Source of the DNA: Prevotellaceae bacterium | GTDB taxonomy: Bacteria; Bacteroidota; Bacteroidia; Bacteroidales; Bacteroidaceae | DNA length: 64,000 nucleotides | Direction of reading: 5' to 3' | Assembly (NCBI GenBank): GCA_015256945.1 | Contig: JABZLB010000005.1 | Location: 45,992 to 109,991 of the forward strand | Shown: piece by piece, positions 26,322 through 36,000 of the stretch | Numbering within the stretch: position 1 is the first letter of the stretch | Layout: every line of letters begins with the position of its first letter | The notes under the pieces: model-generated | Told to the model about the DNA's origin: nothing | The model's database searches: none | What the model saw: the letters and a program-made list of their open reading frames with translations, nothing else | Program-made: the position numbers and the translations under genes

Positions 26322-28343
26322 TTACTTCTGAAACCGATTGATAAAATCATCTTCCGATATGACAGGTATTCCCAATTGTGATGCTTTCTGGTTCTTTCCA
26401 CTGGTTGATGTTACATCATTATTGATAAGGAACGACGTCGATTTGCTCACCGAACCAGTTACTTTACCCCCTTCGCTTTCGATATATGCTTTTAATTCAT
26501 TGCGGTTTTTAAATTGATAAACGTCGCCTGTAACTACAAATGTAAGACCCTCACAGCGGTTACCCGTAGCTCTTACAGACGTTTCCTCAATATGAAGCTC
26601 GGGTAAAAGCTGGTCGAAAATTGCCTGATTGTCTTTATTTTTAAACCATTTCACGAAACTTCCTGCCTTTTCTGGTCCAATGCCAGGGATGGTAGCAAGC
26701 ATCTCTTCTGCCGGTGGAGTGAAGAGGTTGTTTTGTGAATCATCCGGCTTATCGGCATGATTTTCCGAACCTCTTGCAATATTTGTGAGATCGTTAAAGC
26801 TGTAAGCCGACAACAAACGGCTGCAAACATCCTGTCCGCACAATGGGATAGACAGAGCATAAAGTAATTTTCTGGCTTCGACATCGCGCGCCTTCTCAAC
26901 AGATCGTATAATATTGGTAGCCGATTTGTCACCAAATCCTTCCAACTTGCTTATTTGCTGTGCGTAATTTGATAGTTTAAAGATGTCGGCATATTCCTTA
27001 ATCCATCCTAAGTTTATGAACTTGGCAAGCGTCTGTTCTGATATACCGTCGATGTTTACACCCTCTTTTGAAACAAAGCGTGCGAACTTTTTCAGTTGCT
27101 TTGCCGGGCATAAGGGATTGGTACAATGCAATGTTTTCGTTCCGCTTGTGGCGCTGATTCTTACCTCTGTGGGCGCACTGCATACCGGACAATGTTCTGG
27201 AATAACAAGTTTGCCTATGGTTTCGTTTACCCTTATTACCTTTGGAATGATTTTATTGGCCTTAATAACCTCAATTTTTGTGCCTTTATCCCCTATGCCT
27301 AAGCGTTCACATTCGCTGATATTACATAGTGAAGCCCGTTTAACTGTGGTGCCTTCAAGCTCAACTGGCGTAAATATAGCCACTGGAGATATGGTGGAAG
27401 CTGCGCAGCTCCATTCAATATTCACAAGCTCTGTACATGCACTTTCGTCTTGCCATTTAAAAGCAAAGCCGGCTCGTGTAGCGTGGTGTCCTGTCACCGA
27501 ACCGGTGGAAGCGTATGACGAATCGTCGTAAACAATGACCAGTCCATCCACTGGATACGGGTTCTTATGGTCGGTAACCCTTTGCGTCCATTGGCTAATT
27601 ACGTTGTCGATATTGGCAAGGGTAGGGTTACTTATTAGCTCATGCTCAACACATCCAAGGCCTATCTCTTTTAGATAATTCATGCGTGCTCCCCACGAAT
27701 TGATGTCGTTGTCGGTATAAACCAATGTGAAGGGTATCCAGTTGATATGTCGTTGTGCTACCACAGCGGGGTCTTTGAGCGACAACGAGCCTGATGCGAG
27801 ATTGCGTGGGTTGGCATATTCTTCGTCGCTTTCCATGTTAAAGCGTTCAAAATCTTCGTAAGAGATAACAGCTTCACCACGAATAACCACATGCCCTACA
27901 TCCTTAATGGTCGGTGGAATGCCTTTTATGGCTTTGGCAAGGTGGGTAATATTGGTGCCGGTATGGCCGTTTCCGCGTGTAACTACCTTTGTAAGGTGTC
28001 CGCCATCGTAGGTTACAACAAGCGTAAGCCCGTCGAGTTTCCATGACAACCATATCGGTCGCCCTTCGGCCCACCGGGCTAAATCTTCAGGCTTTTTGGT
28101 TTTGGCCAGTGACAATGCTGCAAATTCGTGATCCTCTTTCTGACCGGTAATGTTGTCTTCCGAAACCTTATTGGTGGGCGAGTCGGGCAGGATTTCTCCC
28201 GTTTCCTGTTCTAAACGTTTCAACTCATCGAACAAAGCATCCCACTCATAGTCGGTCATGGCCTCTTCACGACCGTTGTAATATGCGTCAGATGCTTTGT
28301 TAAGCTTGTCTGCCAACAGGCGCATGCGTGTCTTGTTGTCCAT
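26322..28343 (-). CDS. ligA: NAD-dependent DNA ligase, divergent type
   Basis: 673 residues. Seals nicks using NAD+. The N-terminal Ia region (AYYNGREEAMTDYEWDALFDEL) and the adenylation lysine Lys102 in SWKLDGLTLV identify the family; the OB domain is followed by a Cys4 zinc finger (CPVCSAP ... CTNPLCPAKQ), helix-hairpin-helix repeats (LEGFGDKSATNII, IPGIGPEKAG) and a C-terminal BRCT domain (about 590-673). Around the nucleophile it reads KLDG and TRGNGHTGTNIT rather than the usual K(V/I)DG and TRGDGxxGEDVT, so this may be a second, transferred ligase rather than the housekeeping one. Family certain, role uncertain. Confidence 0.93.
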   Translation of the reverse strand: MDNKTRMRLLADKLNKASDAYYNGREEAMTDYEWDALFDELKRLEQETGEILPDSPTNKVSEDNITGQKEDHEFAALSLAKTKKPEDLARWAEGRPIWLSWKLDGLTLVVTYDGGHLTKVVTRGNGHTGTNITHLAKAIKGIPPTIKDVGHVVIRGEAVISYEDFERFNMESDEEYANPRNLASGSLSLKDPAVVAQRHINWIPFTLVYTDNDINSWGARMNYLKEIGLGCVEHELISNPTLANIDNVISQWTQRVTDHKNPYPVDGLVIVYDDSSYASTGSVTGHHATRAGFAFKWQDESACTELVNIEWSCAASTISPVAIFTPVELEGTTVKRASLCNISECERLGIGDKGTKIEVIKANKIIPKVIRVNETIGKLVIPEHCPVCSAPTEVRISATSGTKTLHCTNPLCPAKQLKKFARFVSKEGVNIDGISEQTLAKFINLGWIKEYADIFKLSNYAQQISKLEGFGDKSATNIIRSVEKARDVEARKLLYALSIPLCGQDVCSRLLSAYSFNDLTNIARGSENHADKPDDSQNNLFTPPAEEMLATIPGIGPEKAGSFVKWFKNKDNQAIFDQLLPELHIEETSVRATGNRCEGLTFVVTGDVYQFKNRNELKAYIESEGGKVTGSVSKSTSFLINNDVTSTSGKNQKASQLGIPVISEDDFINRFQK

Positions 28344-28375
28344 ATATTGAGTTTGAAAATGGATATAACTTTGTA

Positions 28376-28383
28376 CAAAGATA
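28376..28383 (-). promoter_or_regulatory. -7 box of ligA
   Basis: Reads TATCTTTG on the minus strand, an exact match, 33 bases before the ligA start. Confidence 0.55.
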
Positions 28384-28424
28384 GAAATTTTATTTTATCC
28401 ATAAGGCTTTTCAGGCCTTTTTGT

Positions 28425-28432
28425 TAACTTTG
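28425..28432 (+). promoter_or_regulatory. -7 box of the B3/B4-domain gene
   Basis: TAACTTTG, an exact match, 54 bases before the start at 28486. Probably drives the operon through the adenosyltransferase gene at 32.7 kb. Confidence 0.55.
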
Positions 28433-28485
28433 CATCTATATATAAAAAGAGGGCTGACGCATCGTGTTTGCCTGCTTAGGTTTTT

Positions 28486-29151
28486 ATGAAAATTGTTGTA
28501 TCACCTGATATTCATTCTGTATGCCCCCGGTTTGTAGGGGCATGTGTCGATGCCATTGTATCCAATTCGTCTTACTGTCAGCCCTTGTGGGATGAAATCA
28601 ATACAATGGGAAACAAATACCGTTCAACGCTTACCACCGAAAGTTTAAAGCAACTTTCAGGTATTGCTGCCACACGCAGGGTGTACCGTGCTTGTGGAAA
28701 AGATCCTTCACGCTATCGTCCGGCATCCGAAGCTCTGATACGAAGAATGCTCATGGGCAAAAGTTTGTATCAGATAGACACGCTTGTTGACCTTATAAAT
28801 TTGGCGAGTATCGCCTACGGTTACAGCATAGGGGGCTTCGATGCCGATAAGTTTGACGGCGAAATACTGACGCTGGGCATTGGTAGTGCCGGTGAACCCT
28901 ACGAAGGAATAGGACGTGGTATGATTAATATTGAAGGCTTACCTGTTTACCGTGACGCCACAGGTGGCGTGGGAACACCCACTTCTGATAACGAGCGTAC
29001 AAAGCTGACGTTGCAAACTAAGCATCTTGTGGTTCTTATAAACGGCTATGATGGCAACGAAAATAACGTGCAGGCCAATGCCGAATATATCCAGGAGTTG
29101 CTCCGGAAATATTGTCATAGTGATGGCGGTACGGTGTTCTTGTATAGATAA
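28486..29151 (+). CDS. B3/B4 tRNA-binding-domain protein
   Basis: 221 residues that look like the stand-alone B3/B4 domain of phenylalanyl-tRNA synthetase beta. In the synthetase this domain edits Tyr-tRNA(Phe). Family marks here are RRVYRACGKDPSRYRPASEA, SLYQIDTLVDLINLASIAYG and the C-terminal VVLINGYDG. Free-standing copies are thought to deacylate mischarged tRNA or act in metabolism, but this one has not been characterised as far as I can tell. 91 bases separate it from the pantothenate kinase gene. Confidence 0.8.
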   Translation: MKIVVSPDIHSVCPRFVGACVDAIVSNSSYCQPLWDEINTMGNKYRSTLTTESLKQLSGIAATRRVYRACGKDPSRYRPASEALIRRMLMGKSLYQIDTLVDLINLASIAYGYSIGGFDADKFDGEILTLGIGSAGEPYEGIGRGMINIEGLPVYRDATGGVGTPTSDNERTKLTLQTKHLVVLINGYDGNENNVQANAEYIQELLRKYCHSDGGTVFLYR

Positions 29152-29242
29152 AGTGATGGCATAACATGAACAGAGAGGCTGTAACAGCAACAAATGGTAA
29201 TATAAAAAACTTCAACTTCCAACCGAAAACAATAAACACAAT

Positions 29243-30067
29243 ATGGTAATAGGTATAGATGTAGGCATCAGCACGACAAAAATTGTTGGCATTAACCACG
29301 ACGGTATTGTCGTTTCACCCATCCGGATTAAGGCTACCGACCCTGTAACATCGCTGTATGGTGCTTTTGGCAAGTATCTTTACGATAACAAAATACGCCT
29401 CGATGATATTGAGCGTGTGATGATAACGGGTGTTGGTGCTGCTTATATTGATTCACCAGTATATGGTCTTCCCACCCATAAAGCCGAAGAATTTATGGCC
29501 GACGGCCTCGGTGCGCAATATGAAATAGGAAAGAAAAAGATGATTGTTGTGTCAATGGGAACTGGTACCAGCCTCGTACAGTGTGACGAAACAGGCATTC
29601 GTCACATCGGGGGTATTGCGTTAGGAGGTGGCACTCTCACTGGTTTGAGCCGCATTATGTTGAAGACTGATGACATTAATCAGGTTATATCACTTGCCAT
29701 GGGTGGCGAATTGTCCAATATAGATGTACAGATTGGCGACATCAGTCCGAACCCGTTGCCCGGTCTTCCCAAGCATGCTACGGCATCTCTCTTTGGTAAT
29801 GCCCGTAGTAACGCTTCGCGTGAAGACATCGCTTTGGGCATTATCACAACTGTATTGCAAACTATTGGTTCAAGCTGTATTCTGGCATCGCTCAACTCTG
29901 GCATCCGTGAGTATGTTCTTATAGGCAATTTAACCCTGCTGCCCCAGTGCAAAAATGTATTTCCTGCTTTGGAAAAGCTTTATAAAGTACATTTTATTAT
30001 TCCCAAGTATTCAGAGTTTTGTACGGCCATTGGTGCAGCACTCTGTTACGAAAAAAATAATAAATAA
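29243..30067 (+). CDS. coaW: Type II pantothenate kinase
   Basis: 274 residues with the ASKHA fold. Phosphorylates pantothenate, the first step to coenzyme A. The ATP phosphate loop MVIGIDVGISTTKI is at the N-terminus, the catalytic region THKAEEFMADGLGA near residue 80, and MGTGTSL, GGGTLTG near residue 115-135. The type II form is typical of staphylococci and eukaryotes but also occurs in Bacteroidetes. Its stop is followed 14 bases later by the corrinoid-binding lipoprotein gene. Confidence 0.9.
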   Translation: MVIGIDVGISTTKIVGINHDGIVVSPIRIKATDPVTSLYGAFGKYLYDNKIRLDDIERVMITGVGAAYIDSPVYGLPTHKAEEFMADGLGAQYEIGKKKMIVVSMGTGTSLVQCDETGIRHIGGIALGGGTLTGLSRIMLKTDDINQVISLAMGGELSNIDVQIGDISPNPLPGLPKHATASLFGNARSNASREDIALGIITTVLQTIGSSCILASLNSGIREYVLIGNLTLLPQCKNVFPALEKLYKVHFIIPKYSEFCTAIGAALCYEKNNK

Positions 30068-30081
30068 AATATTTGAAGTGT

Positions 30082-31176
30082 ATGAAAACGGGTAAATGGT
30101 TGTTGTTTCTGTTGGTTTTCGTAACGCTTTCGTGTCGCGATTCTCGTGTTTCGAAAACCACATCTCAGGCCGTTCCATGGAAGTATGCACAGCTTTTAAG
30201 TGTTGACAGCTGTGCTGACAGCTTGCTTGTTACCGTTAAAAATCCATGGAAACAAGGCGAAACGCTTCAGCATTTCAGCATTTCAGCTTCAGGCTCTCCC
30301 TCTTCTTCTGCGGTTGTTGCACCGTTGAAACGTATTATTTGTTTTTCTACGGCCCACTGTCAGTTGCTGGAATACCTTGGAATGGCTGACAGAATTGCAG
30401 GCGTTTGCGACCTGAAATATATTCTTATACCCGATATTCAACGTCGTGTTAAGGCAGGACGTATTGCCGATTGTGGCGACAGCATGAACCCTGATGTGGA
30501 GAAAATCATAAACTTACGGCCTGACGCCATCATCCTTTCTCCTTTTGAGGGAGGTGGAGGCTTTGGTAAATTAGAGCGGCTTGGCGTACCCATTATTCAG
30601 GCTGCTGATTATATGGAACCGTCAGCATTGGGCAGAGCCGAATGGATGAGGCTTTACGGCCGTCTTCTTGGTTGCCGGCAGCGCTCCGATTCGTTGTTCC
30701 ATGTTGTCGACTCTACCTACCAAAGCCTGAAACATTATGCTGCACGGCTTCCCCTCGGACTTAGTATTCTTACTGAGCGTAAAACGGGATCGACCTGGTA
30801 TACACCTGGTGGAGCAAGCTGGTTAGGCACACTTCTTAAGGACGCTCATGCGTCTTATGCCTTTGCTAACGATGGTCACAGTGGTAGTTTGCCTCTTTCT
30901 TACGAGCAAATTATTGCCAAAGCAGGCGAGAGTGACGTTTGGGCGTTTAAGTTTAACGGGCCTAAAATGATGACCCGCAGCGACCTTTTACACGAGTTTT
31001 ACGGTTACAACGCCCTGAAAGCCTTTCGTACGGGTAATATCTATGAATGCAATTGTAGTATAACGCCTTATTTTGAGGAGGTTCCTTTCCGTCCTGATTA
31101 TTTGCTCCGCGAGATGATACAGCTGCTTCATCCCGGCGTTAACCTTGGCGGGTTACGCTATTATCGCAAGCTTTAG
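30082..31176 (+). CDS. btuF: ABC-transporter substrate-binding lipoprotein, probably corrinoid (BtuF-like)
   Basis: 364 residues from the ATG at 30082; a TTG-started extension at 30073 is less likely. The lipobox VTLSC makes Cys18 the lipid anchor. The periplasmic-binding fold of the iron-siderophore/cobalamin family is seen in KRIICFSTAHCQLLEYLGMA, then NLRPDAIILSPFE. It lies before a BtuC-like permease and a cobalamin adenosyltransferase, which favours a corrinoid over iron as ligand; that is inference from neighbours. Confidence 0.82.
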   Translation: MKTGKWLLFLLVFVTLSCRDSRVSKTTSQAVPWKYAQLLSVDSCADSLLVTVKNPWKQGETLQHFSISASGSPSSSAVVAPLKRIICFSTAHCQLLEYLGMADRIAGVCDLKYILIPDIQRRVKAGRIADCGDSMNPDVEKIINLRPDAIILSPFEGGGGFGKLERLGVPIIQAADYMEPSALGRAEWMRLYGRLLGCRQRSDSLFHVVDSTYQSLKHYAARLPLGLSILTERKTGSTWYTPGGASWLGTLLKDAHASYAFANDGHSGSLPLSYEQIIAKAGESDVWAFKFNGPKMMTRSDLLHEFYGYNALKAFRTGNIYECNCSITPYFEEVPFRPDYLLREMIQLLHPGVNLGGLRYYRKL

Positions 31177-31193
31177 CTTCTTTTTCTGGCTTT

Positions 31194-32180
31194 ATGCGCA
31201 AATATATTCTCCTTGTCATAGCTGTTGCATTGTTATTTGTTCTCAGCCTTATCCACGGCTCTGTGGCTATTCCTCTTCGCGATATTTGGGCTGTTTTTAC
31301 GGGTGGTAAGCCCCAGATGGAGAGTTGTCGCTATATTATATTCGACAGTCGTTTGCCCCAGGCCCTTACTGCTTTATTGGCCGGAGGTGCACTGTCGGTG
31401 AGTGGATTGTTGTTGCAAACAGCCTTTCGCAACCCGCTTGCAGCCCCTGATATATTTGGCATTACGAGCGGAGCCAGCCTGGCAGTCGCCCTTCTTACGC
31501 TGGCTCCGGCCTTTGCTGTGGGCACAATACTGGGATATTTGTCGTTGGTTGCCGCTGCCTTCGTAGGAGCGATAGCCGTTACAGCCATTATCGTTATGTT
31601 TAGCAGATGGGTGCGTAGTAGCGTAATCCTTATTATTATAGGTATTATGACGGGCTATCTTTGTTCAAGCGTTATCACGCTGTTAAATTTTTATGCTACC
31701 GAAGAAGGGGTTAAAAGTTTTGCAGTCTGGGGCATGGGCAACTTCAATAATGTGTCTATGGGGCAGATGCCACTGTTTGCATTGATAACCTTTATGGCTG
31801 TATTCTCTGCTTTTTTACTGGCCAAACCGCTTAACGCAATGCTTCTGGGGCCTTATTATGCCGAAAATCTGGGCTTCAATGTGCGCCGTATCCGTAATTT
31901 GATATTGGTGGTAACCGGGCTGCTTACTGCGGTAGTTACAGCTTTTTGTGGACCAGTAAGTTTCCTGTCTCTGGCAGTACCTCATATTGCGCGCCTTATA
32001 TTGCGCACACAGAATCACCGCCAGCTGCTGCCTGTTACCACGTTAACGGGCTGCGCTATCGCGCTTTTGTGCAACGTTCTCACCAGTATTCCAGGAGAAA
32101 ACGGTATATTACCGCTCAACGCCGTGACGCCATTGGTAGGTGCTCCGGTCATTATTTACGTGTTGTTGCGCAAGCAATAA
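31194..32180 (+). CDS. btuC: FecCD/BtuC-type ABC transporter permease
   Basis: 328 residues, mostly membrane helices, with the family start SVAIPLRDIWAVFTG, then RLPQALTALLAGGALSVSG and the ATPase-coupling region near GPVSFLSLAVPHIARLILR. Works with BtuF in cobalamin or siderophore uptake across the inner membrane. It begins 17 bases after btuF. No ATPase gene (BtuD) follows in the operon, so that subunit must be encoded elsewhere. Confidence 0.88.
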   Translation: MRKYILLVIAVALLFVLSLIHGSVAIPLRDIWAVFTGGKPQMESCRYIIFDSRLPQALTALLAGGALSVSGLLLQTAFRNPLAAPDIFGITSGASLAVALLTLAPAFAVGTILGYLSLVAAAFVGAIAVTAIIVMFSRWVRSSVILIIIGIMTGYLCSSVITLLNFYATEEGVKSFAVWGMGNFNNVSMGQMPLFALITFMAVFSAFLLAKPLNAMLLGPYYAENLGFNVRRIRNLILVVTGLLTAVVTAFCGPVSFLSLAVPHIARLILRTQNHRQLLPVTTLTGCAIALLCNVLTSIPGENGILPLNAVTPLVGAPVIIYVLLRKQ

Positions 32181-32211
32181 ACTCCCCTCAACTTTTAAAT
32201 GAACAAGAACT

Positions 32212-32718
32212 ATGGTATCAATAACTACAAAACGGGGCGATTACGGACAAACATCGTTGCGTGACGGTTCGCGCGTCAGCAAAGATGACGCCCGTATTGA
32301 GCTTGTAGGCGAGATGGATGAACTGAATGCTCTGTTGGGCTTATGCAAGGTAAAGGCGGGCTTACAAACTGTTTTCGATGATATACAATTACGTTTAATG
32401 GACTTTATGGCTGTGGTATCTGATAACCGTTCAGAGCCTGACGCTGAACGAACGACCCGACTTGCGGATGCCATAACACACATGGAGCAGGTTATTGACG
32501 ATTTTAGCGCAGGTTATCGCTTTCATTTTGTGCTGCCCGGTACTGACGAAACCGATGCCGTTCTGCATCTTACACGTGCCAAAGTACGTACATGCGAACG
32601 TCGTCTTACAGCTTTGCAGCGTTTCCATACTGTCCCCGAGGTGCTTACAAAATATATCAATCGTCTGTCCGATTTTATGTTTTGTATGATAGAACAGCGC
32701 GTAAATGTAAAACGATAA
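32212..32718 (+). CDS. Cob(I)alamin adenosyltransferase, PduO type
   Basis: 168 residues. Attaches the adenosyl group of ATP to cob(I)alamin. The N-terminal ATP motif TKRGDYGQTSL corresponds to the family TKTGDxGxT; VGEMDELNALLG follows, and CERRLTALQRF and YINRLSDFMFCMIEQR are the C-terminal signature. It is short, as in Bacteroidetes homologues. It is the last gene of the uptake operon and gives the operon its corrinoid meaning. Confidence 0.9.
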   Translation: MVSITTKRGDYGQTSLRDGSRVSKDDARIELVGEMDELNALLGLCKVKAGLQTVFDDIQLRLMDFMAVVSDNRSEPDAERTTRLADAITHMEQVIDDFSAGYRFHFVLPGTDETDAVLHLTRAKVRTCERRLTALQRFHTVPEVLTKYINRLSDFMFCMIEQRVNVKR

Positions 32719-32776
32719 GCGGCTTAGCAAAGGTAGATTATAGTATGTTATTAAGCTCAAATAAGTTGTATGCTGA

Positions 32777-32870
32777 GTGTTCGGCGGCCGTCGGCAGCAT
32801 TGCTGACGACCGCCATACACATCGTTCGACGACTGTCAGCAGCACTGCCGACGGCCGCCGAACAATGACA
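32777..32870. repeat. Dispersed two-hairpin palindromic element, copy 4
   Basis: Lies between the convergent adenosyltransferase and tamB genes. The two hairpins are about 32780-32817 and 32824-32862; the second pairs TTCGACGACTGTCAGCAG with CTGCCGACGGCCGCCGAA with a few mismatches. No exact GACGGCCGTC remains, so this is the most diverged copy in its core, yet the spacer and the AATGACA tail followed by ATAGCATGTAACGGCAG match the others. Nothing else recognised in this 335-base gap. Confidence 0.8.
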
Positions 32871-33053
32871 CATAGCATGTAACGGCAGTAGGATGGTGAT
32901 GAAATGCTACCACCTTAAGGTTGTAAAGACGTTGGCATAAGGGGCTGACGGCATCATGTGAAGCTGTTATACCCCAAGAATAAACACGGTTATGGTTACG
33001 TGTAACACAGTAAAGGTAGTTCGCGTAAACAGAAAAGGGCGATGTATGGTAGT

Positions 33054-36000
33054 TTACTTTACGGGCGTTACGCTCTTTTTTCGTTTGTTGAAATTGAGTA
33101 AGTCGCGCAGGCTGTTGAAGTCTTTCTTCAGGATAAAGCCTACACCTTGTGTGTTTAGAGAGTTGCGTGTAAAGTAGCGGTCGTTGGTTTGGTTGTAGAC
33201 ATGTATGCTAAAGTTGCCGTTTGGAAATATAAGATAGCGGATGTCAAAGTCGCCAATGAACGACGTTGTTGCGTTATTGTTGTCGCGATAACCAAACTGA
33301 CCGTTTATCAAAAGGCGGTTATTGAGTGCACGTCCGCTCAGCAAGCCTTCATATTCAGCATTATTCCACCCTTCGTCGCCCGTTGAAATATTGGCACCTA
33401 TGTTCCAGTCGTTATTCTGAATAACAGTTCCTAATACGTTGTTTATTTGCTGGCTGAGCTGTCCGCTAAGGATACTTTGCATAGCCAGAGAGGCACGATT
33501 GGAGCCTTCGGCGTCAGCATTATTGTTGTTTTGTGAATAAAAGCGGCCTACTGCCAGCAAGTAAAGCACCTGCTGATTCATCTCTTCTTCGCTGTTAATG
33601 ATGCTGTAAATCATTTGTTTAGCATCAGCTCCTACTGTGGGCATGTCGAGATCGAACGAGATTTTTGGTGCAGCCGGTGTGCCTGTAATATTCATAATAC
33701 AGTTCACTTTGATGTTATTTGAAGAGAAACTGCGCCCTATGTGCAGGTCAGATAAGCTTACAGATGCAACGGGATACTGCGCCTTTAGTTTTAATAGTGC
33801 CGCATAGGGATCACCTCTAAAGGATATAGTGCTTCCCTCCATGAAAACAAAGTCGCGCTTGATAATGTTCTGAATGGTTAGTTTGTATATGCCATGGTCG
33901 ACCTTATAATTGCCGAAAAGGTTAAATTCGCCTTTGTTGTAATAGGTAGCGCGTAAATTACCGTTACCGTTAAGCGCAATATAGTCGCCCGATGCCTTAT
34001 CCATGATGAGCTTGATAGTGGCATCAGGATTGGCGTTAATCATAAAATTGAGATGAATATCAGTTGGAATGTCATCGGCTTCCTCATCTTCTTTATGGAT
34101 GCTGTCGTTGTTTTCCCGGGGTACATTAAAGGCCAGAGCACTTGCGTTTAGCGTGTCACGTGACGACCAGTGTATAAAATTCTGTGTGTCTAAAGCCTCC
34201 GGACTTGTAATGTCGTAAACAATTTCACTTCCCTTTTCGGGTGTAAGGTTTACGTTGATATTTACTTCTCCCGACTGTCCCCTGATGCCAGCCTGCCCCG
34301 TTGCAAACACCTTTCCATAGAAAGATGAGCCTGATGACGCATTAAAATCGTAGGCAAGCAGATGGCGTGCCGTCACATTCATGTCGTAACTCATCTGGCT
34401 AAGGTGCTGGTGATGGATGCTGCCGTTGAGGGTTCCTGCATTCCCGACCTTGTCATATACGGTATCATTAAGGAACTTTATTTCGTTTTCGGCGAAGTTT
34501 ACCCTTGCGTTGTTGATCGAGTAACACGTGCCAAGCGCTGTAACTCCAACCTTACCGTGTGCCGTTACGTTGCCGGTAAGGTTCAGTTTACTTAAGTCGC
34601 CCCATAGCGTCAGCTCGCCGTTTCCTGACAAATCAACGCTGTTGAGGAAACTTGAACACAGGTTTCCGAGGAAGTTGGCGCGCGTTTCGTTGAGCTTCAT
34701 GGCAAGATTGATGTCATGATTTTTAAGTGACACATACCCCTTCACGAAAGCCGTGCGCCAGGGCAGGGGCGAGGAGGGGGCATTTAATGTATCTTTTGCA
34801 ACAGCATCGATGTTGATTTGTCCGAGCTTGTTGTCCCAGTTGGCATCGGCATACAGCGTACCAAGCGAGCCACCCTCAAAGCTAAAGTGGTTAACTTGTA
34901 TCGTTCCGCTGACAGAAGGCTTGTCGAAAAGGTGAGCCACATGAGCCTTGCCCGAAGCATATCCGCCAAAACTTACCGAGTGGAAATTAACTAAATCGAG
35001 AATATATTCAACGTTAACGTTCTTCAAATCAACGGTAAGCGAATCGTCCTTGCCTTTGGTTACCATGCCGTTGACGGTAATATGCTGCTCTCCGCTTGTA
35101 ATGGCGAACTTGTCAATCTCCAGGTGTTGTGCACTGTATCTTATGCTGGCAGGATGAATTGTAAGCACAGTGTCGCCAATGTTAACCTGTGAAGGCAACA
35201 CTTCCATGTTGGCAACTGAATTACCATCTGTGCTTTGTGTAAAATTGATATTGGCATTCAGGCGACCCCGCAGGCGCTGCTTTCGTGCATGATTGTCAAT
35301 AGAGAGTATAGTAAACAGCTTGTTGTCTCCCGCCGATGCTTCTATACGATAATCGGATGATTTGCCATTTTTACTGGCTTGTGAAAGCATAATATCGGCA
35401 TTAAGCCTGTTGTTGAGCGTGTTCAGTACAATACTTACATTTTTCAGATGCCGGTTATCGTATGTAATATTGGGTGCAAAAATATCAGCATTAAGGGTTT
35501 TTCCCCTGTCGCTTAACTGGCTGTTGATGGTAAGCGTGTCATGAAGCTCGACAGGAATGCCCAGTAAGGCTCTGGCCCAATCGCTTTTTGTAATGACGGC
35601 TTTTAAGGTATAGTTGTTATTTTTAACCGCATGAAACCTTATAGATGAGAGTTTTGTGATGCTCGGCAGCTTGTTGGCTATGATGTTTTCAATGCTTTGG
35701 GCCAGTGTAGTATAGTTGAAATTGCCGGTGATGGTGGCGTGGCCGAAGTCGCTGTGCATGGTAACGAAGTGGCCATTATGGTTTGTTCCTGCCGACAGCC
35801 TGAGCGAATCGAGGGTATAATTGGCCGACGGCATTCGTACAGTCAGCCGGCTTATTCCCAGTTTGCCGTTGGCGGTGTTGAGACTTCGCCCTGTAAAGTC
35901 GGCAACGATAAGAGCAGAATAGGTATTGTTGGCAAACTTACCACTGAACAAATTCAGTGTAGACGGGGCAAAATGCCTGATGTCGGCAGTGAGCTTTGCC

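Noticed and set aside
26983..27531. 182-codon plus-strand reading frame
   Set aside because: Antisense to the coding part of ligA, with no protein family features.
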